Assembly: GCF_021654855.1 (NCBI RefSeq)
Contig: NZ_AP024202.1
Coordinates: forward strand, 2,046,001-2,110,000
DNA: 64,000 nt
DNA from: Thiomicrorhabdus immobilis
Lineage (GTDB): Bacteria > Pseudomonadota > Gammaproteobacteria > Thiomicrospirales > Thiomicrospiraceae
Reading direction: 5' to 3'
Shown: positions 18,217 through 25,875 of the stretch, one piece after another
Layout of the letters: each line of letters starts with the position of its first letter
How positions within the stretch are numbered: the first letter of the stretch is position 1
Notes under the pieces: generated by a model
Databases searched by the model: none
What the model was told of the DNA's origin: nothing
Seen by the model: only the letters and a program-made list of their open reading frames with translations
Made by a program: the position numbers and the translations under genes

Positions 18217-19164
18217 TCAGATAGGTTCATCTTCTGTATTCGTAAAGTCAGCCACAATCATTGCCCGTTGATGCCCATCTATAGGCAAGGTTTTAACCTG
18301 TAAACCCAGGGTCAAATGAATATTGGGTGGCGTCAAGATACTTTCTGGCGAACCTTCCAGTATAAGATTGCCCTCTTGCAATATTTTGACATTGTCTGCA
18401 ATCTGGCTGGTGAGATTCAGGTCATGCAGCACCATCACGATACCCAGTCCTTGTTTGGCCCATTGTACGAACTTAGCCGCCAACTGTTGTTGGTGATGTA
18501 AATCCAAGCTGCTTGTCCACTCATCCAGGAACAACCACTTACCTAAAAACGGCTGTGCTTGCTGGCTAGCCAAAGCCTGTTGTGGCCAGATTTGAGCCAA
18601 GACACGAGCCAGTTGTGCCCGTTTTTGCTCTCCACCAGAAAGGCTCAGAACATCACGTCCGGCTAAATGCGTAATATCGCAAACCTGCATAACCTTTTGA
18701 GTGATTTTTTTTATATCTGTTGAATGGCTATGGATTTGTACTTCTGCACCCAATTCCACAAGCTGTTGCACACTAATCGGAAACACCAAGTTTTGTAATT
18801 GCGGCAATACAGCACGTTGTTGAGCCAATTCTGCAAATGACACCGAGTCAAGCGATTGATCCTGCCAAAGAACCTGTCCGCTTTGAGCTTCAACCTCCTT
18901 GCTTAAAAGTGAGATCAAGGTTGATTTACCCGCCCCGTTTTTGCCTAAGACAACACTGATTTCCCCAGCTTGAAAATCGGTATTTAACTTGTTCAACAAG
19001 AGATTGTCCTGGACTCGATAACTGAGGTTATGACAGAGTATCCGCGTCACATAGTGAGCATTATCTGGTTGTACTTTATCTGGGTGTGCCTTATCTGTTT
19101 GCGTATGATCCAATTGACCGCTAGCTGACGGCGCATGACGATGAGTAGTATGAGCAAAAGTCAT
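18217..19164 (-). CDS. hmuV: Haemin-type ABC transporter, ATP-binding protein
   Basis: ATPase of a FecCD-type ABC importer, closest in pattern to HmuV. Walker A is LGKNGAGKST, the signature is LSGGEQKRAQLARVLAQIW, and Walker B is FLDEWTSSLD, where the usual Pro after Asp-Glu is Trp; the switch His is in VLHDLN. The 315 aa exceed the usual HmuV length (about 260) because of a hydrophilic, repetitive N-terminal extension (about residues 1-40). It directly abuts the permease gene (no gap). No periplasmic binding protein or TonB receptor gene is nearby, so the substrate (haem, cobalamin or siderophore) is inferred only from resemblance. Confidence 0.78.
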   Translation of the reverse strand: MTFAHTTHRHAPSASGQLDHTQTDKAHPDKVQPDNAHYVTRILCHNLSYRVQDNLLLNKLNTDFQAGEISVVLGKNGAGKSTLISLLSKEVEAQSGQVLWQDQSLDSVSFAELAQQRAVLPQLQNLVFPISVQQLVELGAEVQIHSHSTDIKKITQKVMQVCDITHLAGRDVLSLSGGEQKRAQLARVLAQIWPQQALASQQAQPFLGKWLFLDEWTSSLDLHHQQQLAAKFVQWAKQGLGIVMVLHDLNLTSQIADNVKILQEGNLILEGSPESILTPPNIHLTLGLQVKTLPIDGHQRAMIVADFTNTEDEPI

Positions 19165-20187
19165 TTATCTGACCAAAAGCTTGCGCTGTTTTAACAGCAT
19201 CATTAAAAAAAAGGGACCACCGAGCAAAGCCATGAACAGACCAATCGGCAGTTCTGCTGGCGCAATCAGCGTTTTGGCAACCCAATCGGCAAACACCAAT
19301 AATGAACCTCCTGCTAAGGCACTTAATGGAATTAATTGGCGATGGTCTGAACCCACCCATAAACGCACGATATGCGGCACAATCAATCCCACAAAACCAA
19401 TCACTCCAACCGTGGCCACCGCCACACCTACCATCAAAGCCGTACCCCACATAATCTGCCATTTAATGCGTCTGGCATCAAATCCCATGTGTAGACTGAT
19501 GTTTTCACCCAACATAAAGGCGTTCAAAGGTCGTGCTAAACGCCATAAGGCTATCGAGGTCAACAAGGTCACACTGAAAACAATCGCCACCGAACTCCAA
19601 CTCACATTCGCGAAGGAACCCATCATCCAAAAGATAACACTACGCATCTGCAAATCGTTGGAAACACTGATCAACAATTGTGTACTGGCTCCGGCAATAG
19701 CGTTAATGGCAACCCCAGCCAACAACATCAAAGCCACATCGGTTTTACCATAGCGGCTGGCTAAAGCATAGATAAACCAAGTTGCCAGGCCTGCACTCGC
19801 AAACGCGGCCACACTCAGCTGCCAATAACTGATGGATTCGAATAACGCTGAACCCAATACAATCATGAACACCGCCCCTAAAGCGGCGCTGCTCGATACA
19901 CCAATCAACCCGGGTTCCGCCAGAGGATTTCTAAATAAAGCCTGTAAAGCCACTCCAGCGACGGCTAGACCTGCTCCTACAATAGCAACCACAAGCAAAC
20001 GAGGTAGACGGATTTGCCATAGCACCAAGGATTGTTGGGCGCTGAGCCCCTGTTGATAATCGTGCCAACCAATAGCGATGCTGCCTGAACTGATATGTAA
20101 CACCAGGCCTAATATCAAAAGCAGAATCAAAACACTGGCCACAAACCCAAACGACTTATACACTTTTTTCCGCTTCACATGACTCAC
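19165..20187 (-). CDS. hmuU: FecCD-family ABC transporter permease
   Basis: A 340-aa polytopic membrane permease with roughly ten helices, such as VASVLILLLILGLVLHIS and VAIVGAGLAVAGVALQALF. The block ALFRNPLAEPGLIGVSSSAA (about residues 83-102) and the C-terminal GFVGLIVPHIVRLWVGSDHR are diagnostic of iron-siderophore/haem/cobalamin permeases. The start overlaps the stop of yihY by 4 bp and the end abuts hmuV. Operon order yihY-hmuU-hmuV is unusual because the solute-binding gene normally precedes the permease. Confidence 0.85.
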   Translation of the reverse strand: MSHVKRKKVYKSFGFVASVLILLLILGLVLHISSGSIAIGWHDYQQGLSAQQSLVLWQIRLPRLLVVAIVGAGLAVAGVALQALFRNPLAEPGLIGVSSSAALGAVFMIVLGSALFESISYWQLSVAAFASAGLATWFIYALASRYGKTDVALMLLAGVAINAIAGASTQLLISVSNDLQMRSVIFWMMGSFANVSWSSVAIVFSVTLLTSIALWRLARPLNAFMLGENISLHMGFDARRIKWQIMWGTALMVGVAVATVGVIGFVGLIVPHIVRLWVGSDHRQLIPLSALAGGSLLVFADWVAKTLIAPAELPIGLFMALLGGPFFLMMLLKQRKLLVR

Positions 20188-21176
20188 TTGATATTGTCCA
20201 CATCATCAACAGACGTTGGCGTCAATCGGGGTGTCGAGGTTGCTCCATCGAATGAATTCTCTGTTTCAAGTTGGTTTTCCGCTTGGTGACGCGCATTTTT
20301 GTTTTCTCTAATCTGCATCTTGAGCAAAGTCACTACAACTGCACCGTTCCAAATAACAATGAACCACACTAAATACAACCATAATAAAAACAGTGGAACG
20401 GCGGCAAAAGCACCATACACAACAGCATAAGTCGGAAACCACTCAACATACAAAGCAAAGCCGGTTTTTAAGAGTTCAAGTTGTAGCATCGCAAATAAGC
20501 CGCTTAACAGAGCCACCTTAAAAGGCACTTTGGCAACTGGCACCAATTTATAGAGTGCGGTAAAACCAAGCCACGCCAAAACTAACGGCACAATTTTCAT
20601 GCCGGATGTCAACTTATCAATCAAAGGAGTCGTGTCGACAATTAGAGGTAAAGCTAATAAAGAGGAGCTTAATACCAAACTCATACCCAACAAGAGAGGG
20701 CCAAGCAAACTAATACCTAAATAGTGTAATAAACTGACCCACCATTTTCGTTCTAGGCGTTCTGACCACAGCCCATTCAGCTTTTGGTCGACTTTCCATA
20801 GCAACATCAAGGTGGTAAATAACATTACCACCAGGCCTGGTCCTTTTAAACTGGCTGCTTGCAATGAAAACTTGAAGAGATACTCCTCAATCACCGGTTG
20901 CGAATTAGGCATAAGATTTCGAACCACCTGCTCCATGACCAGGTTTTCAAACGAAGCAAAGTAACTCGACACCGAAAACAGACCCAGCATCACCGCCAAC
21001 ATAGGTACGATACCAACCAGTGAAGTATAGGCCAAAATCGCCACCGCATCCGTCCCCTGACGGTTTTTGAAATGTAAGAATACCTGCTTCCAGAAATGCC
21101 AATCGGCGACCTGCTTCAGTAACGCCAGCATAGTCATTGCTTGAGGTTTTTGCTTATAGGAAGACTTGGACGACAA
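20184..21176 (-). CDS. yihY: YihY/BrkB (UPF0761) family inner-membrane protein
   Basis: A 330-aa membrane protein of the YihY/BrkB family with about six helices. It was once thought to be RNase BN, an assignment since withdrawn; the function remains unknown. Family features are the early DAVAILAYTSLVGIVPMLAV (about residues 42-61), a central FTTLMLLWKVDQKLNGLW and YAVVYGAFAAVPLFLLWLYL near the end. The hydrophilic C-terminal tail (about 295-330) is variable. It leads the two transporter genes with a 4-bp overlap. A perfect palindrome copy lies in its codons at 20830-20841 (reads PGLV). Confidence 0.85.
   Translation of the reverse strand: MSSKSSYKQKPQAMTMLALLKQVADWHFWKQVFLHFKNRQGTDAVAILAYTSLVGIVPMLAVMLGLFSVSSYFASFENLVMEQVVRNLMPNSQPVIEEYLFKFSLQAASLKGPGLVVMLFTTLMLLWKVDQKLNGLWSERLERKWWVSLLHYLGISLLGPLLLGMSLVLSSSLLALPLIVDTTPLIDKLTSGMKIVPLVLAWLGFTALYKLVPVAKVPFKVALLSGLFAMLQLELLKTGFALYVEWFPTYAVVYGAFAAVPLFLLWLYLVWFIVIWNGAVVVTLLKMQIRENKNARHQAENQLETENSFDGATSTPRLTPTSVDDVDNIK
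20830..20841. repeat. ACCAGGCCTGGT palindrome inside yihY
   Basis: Perfect copy inside coding sequence; on the minus strand the yihY frame reads it as GPGLVV. Confidence 0.9.
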
Positions 21177-21642
21177 CAGAAACTCCCATGTTTTGAGCCA
21201 AAAAATAATTAATTCAATTATCGCATAATCATGAGAACAATAGTTAGTTAGTCACAAAGTTTGACGGGCACACCAAGGCAGCATTGAGCAAACATCAACC
21301 ATTAAAAAACGGCGTTGCTAAACAAACGGGATTAGAAAGAATGAGCGCTATCCAGAAAACCTAAACTAGCCCTGTTTGACAAGCCCTAAACTTTGAAAAT
21401 TCTGCAAGGTATGGTGAGCTGAATCAAGCAACTTGGATAGTTCGAAAGAGGGAATTTTGCTTTGCGAATTGCTTTGATTTTGGAAAATTTCCAATAATGC
21501 CTGTTTGGCAGAAACTGACTCATCTAAAAGATTGAGCCACTGATAGAGAAGCGGACTGAGCTCTATAAAAGCAATACGTTCAGCTTCGGTACTTTCCCGA
21601 TAAACCAATAATGAAGTGACCCCAAAAAGTTGGACATTTTAG

Positions 21643-22491
21643 TTAAGCGGCACTTAAGGCCTGATTTCGATATTCTATCGGAGTCAGGCCTTTTAGTTTC
21701 ACCTTGATTCGTTTTGTATTGTAATACTCAATATAATCTTTAATCTCTTCCATCAGATGCTCAGCACTATTGAATTTCTTGCGATGGTACATCTCTGTTT
21801 TTAAAATCCCAAAAAAGTTCTCAGCAACTGCATTATCTAAGCAGTTCCCTTTTCTTGACATACTCTGAGTTAATCCATTTTCTTTCAGTAGCTTCTGTAC
21901 ATCACTATGCTGATACTGCCAGCCTTGATCACTGTGGAATATGGGTTTGACTTTGCCTGTTAACTTATTGATTGCTTCTTTAAGCATGTCGGTCACCAGT
22001 GGTAGCCGTGCACTCTTGGCCACTCGATAACTAATCACTTCTTGGTTAAACAGGTCAATCACCGGGGATAAGTAAACTCGCTGTTCTCCGACTTTAAACT
22101 CCGTGACATCGGTTACCCATTTTTTATCCGGTGCATCAACACGGAAGTTTCTTTGAAGCACATTCTCGGCAATTCGGCCTACTTGACCTCTATAGGATCG
22201 GTAACGCTTTGGCCTGACGAATGACTTCAAGTTCAGTTCTTGCATTAAACGTTGAACGGCCTTCTTGTTTAAAAAGTGACCTAAGCGTCTTAACGCATAG
22301 GTCATGCGTCGATACCCATAACGACCTTTATGTTCATTAAAGAGTTGTTGAATCGCTCTTTTAACGTCCGCATAACGATCAGGCAGCGCACTGCGCGCCT
22401 GATGGTAATAAAACACACTTCGTGCAAGCCCTGCGGCCTTGAGAAGATGTTTAAGTGGATAGAACTTTCTAAGCTTATCTATGAGCCCTGC
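21643..22491 (-). CDS. IS3-family transposase OrfB (DDE integrase domain), frameshift product
   Basis: The catalytic half of the transposase, with an HTH_21-like start (YGYRRMTYALRRLGHFLNKK) and an rve integrase core. The DDE triad is visible in TDVTEFKV, HSDQGWQYQ and NAVAENFFGILKTE. The frame stays open upstream of the first possible start (GTG at 22416). Reading back one base at the A5G run (minus strand, about 22491-22496) inside the end of orfA gives KKAGLIDKLRKFYPLKHLL, a normal OrfAB junction. The full fusion would span 21643-22991. Confidence 0.9.
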   Translation of the reverse strand, partial: AGLIDKLRKFYPLKHLLKAAGLARSVFYYHQARSALPDRYADVKRAIQQLFNEHKGRYGYRRMTYALRRLGHFLNKKAVQRLMQELNLKSFVRPKRYRSYRGQVGRIAENVLQRNFRVDAPDKKWVTDVTEFKVGEQRVYLSPVIDLFNQEVISYRVAKSARLPLVTDMLKEAINKLTGKVKPIFHSDQGWQYQHSDVQKLLKENGLTQSMSRKGNCLDNAVAENFFGILKTEMYHRKKFNSAEHLMEEIKDYIEYYNTKRIKVKLKGLTPIEYRNQALSAA

Positions 22492-22991
22492 TTTTTCTTG
22501 CTTTGGCGTTCTTTTTCCTGAAGCAGGGCATCGAGCTTTTTTAAATAGGCATTCTCCGCTCGACGGTATTCGAGTTCTTCTCGTAACTCTTCTAGGCTCA
22601 TTTGTTCGGTTGGTTTAATGGTTTCTTGCTTTTGGTTTTTTTTCATTTTTCTACCCTGCTTTTTAGGTTGTAAGCCTGAAAGGCCGAACCGTTCGAATTG
22701 AGTGAGCCAAGTAGAAATCGTACCCGCAGAACTCATGTTATAGACAATACTGGTATAACTAATAGACCAGTGATTTTCACGCATGTGTTTTAGGATACGA
22801 TATTTGTCTTCAAAAGAGTATGGTGTGTTACGTTTGATAAACGCATTTTGACCATGGAAACGATAGACTTGTGTCCAGTAACGGATATAGCGATCTGGAA
22901 TACCGAGTCGCTTGGAAATGGACAGACTGGATTCATGAGAAAGGCACTGCTTAGCAATCGCCAGTTTAAATTCTCGATTGTATTTGGACAT
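22479..22991 (-). CDS. IS3-family OrfA (helix-turn-helix, leucine-zipper protein)
   Basis: A 170-aa protein with two helix-turn-helix segments, around LSISKRLGIPDRYIRYW and SAGTISTWLTQFERFG. A C-terminal coiled coil, SLEELREELEYRRAENAYLK, serves multimerisation. It binds the inverted repeats and regulates transposition. It ends in KKKQGS, over the probable frameshift site that produces OrfAB. Its length and two-HTH layout point to the IS150 group. Confidence 0.9.
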   Translation of the reverse strand: MSKYNREFKLAIAKQCLSHESSLSISKRLGIPDRYIRYWTQVYRFHGQNAFIKRNTPYSFEDKYRILKHMRENHWSISYTSIVYNMSSAGTISTWLTQFERFGLSGLQPKKQGRKMKKNQKQETIKPTEQMSLEELREELEYRRAENAYLKKLDALLQEKERQSKKKQGS

Positions 22992-23597
22992 GAAAAACCC
23001 CCAAAGTTGGTGTCCAACATTTGGGGGTCACTTCATAAGGTGGTTGCCTGCTGGCTTTTTTGCTTGATCTGATTTTCTTTAGATAACTGGTGCACCGGCC
23101 ATTCATAAGCCAGTAACCAAGCTAAAGGCGAAACTTTATACGGAGAATCTAAATCTATCGGATGTTGTGAATCTTTTTCAAACCCCAACTCTTCCGAGAC
23201 AGTTAACGCCAATTCTACCCACTCATAATGAGCAAGCTCCAATAAAAATTTCGGGTCTTCTTCCAACGGAGCGAATTCATTCTGTAAAAACGCTAAAAAC
23301 TCCTCTCCCAACTGGTGAAACAACGGTGTTTGCGCCTGGTGCTTGAACATGTATTCACGAATCAATAGCATCCATCTTGGCTCACCGAGAATGGATTTAC
23401 AAACAGGAAATATTTGACTGAAGATGTCTTGAATATTATTGAAAAACAGCTCTCCGTAAACTTTCAATCTGCGGTTTTCAATCTGCGGTTCATTTTCAGG
23501 TTGATAGGCATAACGTTGCGGATGACGCATATGTGCAGTAAATTGCAATTGCAACTGCTGGAAATAGGGCAAACTTTGATAGGATTTTGATATACCT

Positions 23598-23609
23598 ACC
23601 AGGCCTGGT
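23598..23609. repeat. ACCAGGCCTGGT palindrome inside the hvfC 5' fragment
   Basis: Perfect copy with T before and A after, giving a 14-bp palindrome; the hvfC frame reads it as LPGLVG. Confidence 0.9.
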
Positions 23610-23636
23610 AAAAGGTCTGACGTTAGATTTTCGGTT

Positions 23637-24488
23637 TTAGTTAACATAAGCTTGATTCCGCGCTTTTTGATAGGCCCGAATCAACTCAAGCTCTTGCAAT
23701 AACTCGCCTAAAGGCGGAATATTGAAGTCGCGCTCCAATAGAGTCGGTACTACTCCGTGAAATTGATATGTCTGCTCGAGAAGCTGCCAAACTTCGGCTT
23801 TGACAGGTTGACCATGGGTATCGATTTTTAAATCGTCCGCTTCATCAAAATGCCCCGCCATGTGGAAATAGAGCATGCGTTCAGTCGGCATTGCTTGCAT
23901 ATAATCTTGGGCGCTGTATTGATGGTTGATTGAATTGACATAAGTGTTGTTAACATCAAAAAGCAGATTACAATCAGCCTCTTCCAATACCGCTGTAACA
24001 AATTCTTGTTCACTCATCTGACTGCTCGGCATTGCGTAAAAAGAGACATTTTCAATACCGATTTTCTGTTCAAGAATGTCCTGCACTCGCTGGATTCTTT
24101 GTGAAACATAATGCACAGCCTCTTCGGTAAAAGGAATAGGCATCAAGTCATATAAATGTCCGCTGTCACCACAGTAACTAAGGTGTTCGGTATAAGCCCG
24201 AATCTGATGTTGTTCAAAGAACGCTTTAAGAGCGTATAGATAGTTTTCATCCAAAGGTCTAATGCCACCCAAATCCAAGGACAATCCATGACAAACAAAA
24301 GGGAAACGTTCGGTTAAAGTCCGTAACTGGCGACCTTGACGACCACCGAAATGCAACCAGTTTTCGGGGGCCATCTCCATAAAGTCAACCGCAAAATCAG
24401 GCGTGTTTAGAATTTCATCAAAAAATTTTCTTCTTAAACCTAAACCGACACCCTCAACCGGATAATGATTTGTATGCTGTATAGTCAT
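23637..24488 (-). CDS. hvfB: MNIO (DUF692) peptide-modifying iron oxidase, HvfB/BufB-like
   Basis: A 283-aa TIM-barrel protein of the multinuclear non-haem iron oxidase family. Family relatives (MbnB, TglH, HvfB, BufB) oxidise cysteines in precursor peptides to copper-binding heterocycles. Conserved metal-site segments are VDFMEMAPENW, HGLSLDLGG, AYTEHLSYC, IENVSFYA, LLFDVNNTYVN, YFHMAGH and LLERDFNIPP. I chose the ATG at 24488; the in-frame GTG at 24500 overlaps the AGGTG that would serve as its ribosome binding site. The gene lies 257 bp after the EGxCG-repeat precursor gene and overlaps the DUF2063 partner by 11 bp, so the three form an HvfABC-type locus. Confidence 0.9.
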   Translation of the reverse strand: MTIQHTNHYPVEGVGLGLRRKFFDEILNTPDFAVDFMEMAPENWLHFGGRQGRQLRTLTERFPFVCHGLSLDLGGIRPLDENYLYALKAFFEQHQIRAYTEHLSYCGDSGHLYDLMPIPFTEEAVHYVSQRIQRVQDILEQKIGIENVSFYAMPSSQMSEQEFVTAVLEEADCNLLFDVNNTYVNSINHQYSAQDYMQAMPTERMLYFHMAGHFDEADDLKIDTHGQPVKAEVWQLLEQTYQFHGVVPTLLERDFNIPPLGELLQELELIRAYQKARNQAYVN

Positions 24489-24552
24489 CGTTTCATTCAC
24501 CTATCAAATTCAACTAATTGTTAGTCAAATCAATATGAAACTTTTCAAAATG

Positions 24553-24564
24553 AACAGGCCTGCT
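24553..24564. repeat. Degenerate palindrome copy, AACAGGCCTGCT
   Basis: Keeps the 8-bp core CAGGCCTG; it lies in the gap between hvfB and hvfA. Confidence 0.55.
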
Positions 24565-24670
24565 AACTCCTCTAACTTATATTCTAGTAATTGAAGGTAA
24601 TAACTTAAGAGCTAGAACTTAAATACTAGCGCGTGATTTTAAAAAGCTCGATTTAAATCAAACCATGCAA

Positions 24671-24717
24671 GCATACAATAAGATTCTAGTCTTTCTAAAC
24701 CCAGCTTTATTGTATGC
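24671..24717 (-). other. Long-loop stem between hvfA and hvfB
   Basis: GCATACAATAA (24671-24681) pairs perfectly with TTATTGTATGC (24707-24717), giving an 11-bp stem and 25-nt loop just after the hvfA stop. It is not followed by a clean T run on the minus strand, so it may protect or attenuate the hvfA transcript rather than terminate it fully. That would give more precursor than enzyme, which is inference. Confidence 0.5.
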
Positions 24718-24745
24718 AAGCTGGTCTGGATAACGTATTTACAAT

Positions 24746-25033
24746 TTAACTTGTTAAGCCACCGCATCTAGCTTCAGGCTGCTTACCTCCGCAAGCTCCT
24801 TCAGGTTCTTTAGCACCACAAGTACCTTCTGGTTTTTTGACTCCACATCTACCCTCAGAATCATCTAATTTAGGCATAGCGCCACCATACTTACCTTTCA
24901 AAGAGACCTGAGAATAACCCGAATCAAGTTGCTTAAAACCAAATGCATTCTCAGCGGCTGAAGCAACACCTGTTACACTAACCATTGCAGCACCTGCAAG
25001 CTTTAAAAAATCTCTACGACTGTTCGATTTCAT
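24746..25033 (-). CDS. hvfA: HvfA/bufferin-like RiPP precursor with four EGxCG-type repeats
   Basis: A 95-aa precursor. Residues 1-30 form a twin-arginine signal, with SRRDFLKLAGAAMVSVTG and an AxA-type site near SAA. The mature part ends in four 9-residue repeats: EGRCGVKKP, EGTCGAKEP, EGACGGKQP and EARCGGLTS. Cysteines are at 63, 72, 81 and 90, exactly nine apart, with no others. EGxCG motifs are the substrate of HvfB/BufB-type MNIO enzymes, which turn the cysteines into copper-binding groups. AGGAG lies 7 nt before the ATG, a strong ribosome binding site. A Tat export route would allow export after cytoplasmic modification. The last repeat has EA in place of EG. Confidence 0.88.
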   Translation of the reverse strand: MKSNSRRDFLKLAGAAMVSVTGVASAAENAFGFKQLDSGYSQVSLKGKYGGAMPKLDDSEGRCGVKKPEGTCGAKEPEGACGGKQPEARCGGLTS

Positions 25034-25193
25034 AAGTTATCTCCTCTTATTGTTAAGTTAAAAATTAACCCTTCAATAATATAAGACCGTTATGAATCCT
25101 ATTTGTTTCAAAATTAAAACAAAGCTAAATAAATAAGCGGATTTTTTTCACATTGCTTGATTGCTTAATGTTCAACCTAAAAAATGACGTGCT

Positions 25194-25754
25194 TTAGATT
25201 TTTAGCAAACCCTGTTCAACATTGATTCTTTTCTCTTTACCCTTTAACTGCTCCAAAAGTGTCAAAGCAAATTCCATTGCTGTTGCAGGCCCTTGAGAAG
25301 TCACCACCTGGCCGTCCTTTACCACGGGCAAATTGATATAATGCATATTTTTAGCAGGCAGTTTATCAATTACACCGGGATAACTGGTCGCATTTTTGCC
25401 ATCTAACAGCCCTGCGCTTACCAAGACTTTTGGAGCCGCGCAAATGGCGGCCGCAACGCCATTATTGGCAACGGTTGTTTGTAAGATATCGATGACTCGT
25501 CTATCGGCATTCAAATAATCTGCACCAGGTAATCCGCCAGGCAAAGCCACCATCGCAAAATGTTCATTTTTAATCTCATCTAAGGTAACTTGGGCAACTA
25601 ACTGCACTCCGCGACTAGCGGTAATGATTTTATTGTCATCTAAGCTCGCGGTAATAACCTCGACACCACCACGCACTAAAATATCAATTATGGTTACGGC
25701 CTCTAATTCTTCACAACCTTGTGCTAAAGGCACCAACACTCTTATCGCATCCAT
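25194..25754 (-). CDS. DJ-1/PfpI family protein (YajL-like)
   Basis: A 186-aa protein of the DJ-1/YajL family, linked to glyoxalase, chaperone and oxidative-stress roles. The nucleophilic cysteine lies in VAAAICAAPKVLVSAGLL (about residue 106). The acidic partner is in QGCEELEAVTIIDILVRGG, and ALPGGLPGADYL follows the usual pattern. It is followed 160 bp later by hvfA on the same strand, and separated from ctpA upstream by a strong terminator, so it probably has its own promoter. The exact biochemical role is uncertain within this family. Confidence 0.88.
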   Translation of the reverse strand: MDAIRVLVPLAQGCEELEAVTIIDILVRGGVEVITASLDDNKIITASRGVQLVAQVTLDEIKNEHFAMVALPGGLPGADYLNADRRVIDILQTTVANNGVAAAICAAPKVLVSAGLLDGKNATSYPGVIDKLPAKNMHYINLPVVKDGQVVTSQGPATAMEFALTLLEQLKGKEKRINVEQGLLKI

Positions 25755-25807
25755 TTCCTTTCTCCTTACTTTGAACCACTGCAGATTATTTTATTCACCC
25801 AAAACAA

Positions 25808-25844
25808 AAAAGCCGCCTATTGAATTGTTCAATAGGCGGCTTTT
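25808..25844 (-). terminator. Strong bidirectional terminator after ctpA
   Basis: A perfect 17-bp stem (25808-25824 with 25828-25844, core AAGCCGCCTATTGAA) closes a 3-nt loop. On the minus strand a six-T run follows. It lies just past the ctpA stop and upstream of the DJ-1-like gene. Confidence 0.95.
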
Positions 25845-25875
25845 AATTTAACTTAAAAGACTTTTCATCAAGAGT

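Larger units (their letters stand above)
21612..23035 (-). mobile_element. IS3-family (IS150-like) insertion sequence, 1,424 bp
   Basis: The ends are inverted repeats: left TGAAGTGACCCC (21612-21623) and right GGGGTCACTTCA ending at 23035, continuing imperfectly through GTTGGACA. A 3-bp direct repeat, TAA, flanks it at 21609-21611 and 23036-23038, as expected for IS3-type target duplication. The element encodes OrfA and OrfB joined by a probable -1 frameshift. It sits in the same orientation as the gene it interrupts. Intact ends, target duplication and transposase frames suggest recent insertion. Confidence 0.93.
21366..23647 (-). pseudogene. hvfC: HvfC-like DUF2063 protein gene, split by the IS3-family element
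   Basis: The 5' part (23036-23647, 204 codons) has the DUF2063 pattern: MRHPQRYAYQPENEP, then LKVYGELFFNNIQDIFSQIF and SPLAWLLAYEWPVHQLS. The 3' part (21366-21608, 80 codons) carries the family C-terminal segment LVYRESTEAERIAFIELSP. Removing 21612-23035 plus one TAA copy joins them in frame as TTL-LVYRES, giving 284 aa, a normal family length. The insertion makes the 5' part stop at the first codon of the IS (TGA). HvfC/BufC-type proteins present precursor peptides to MNIO enzymes; here the N-terminal domain survives. Its ATG at 23647 overlaps hvfB by 11 bp. Confidence 0.88.
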
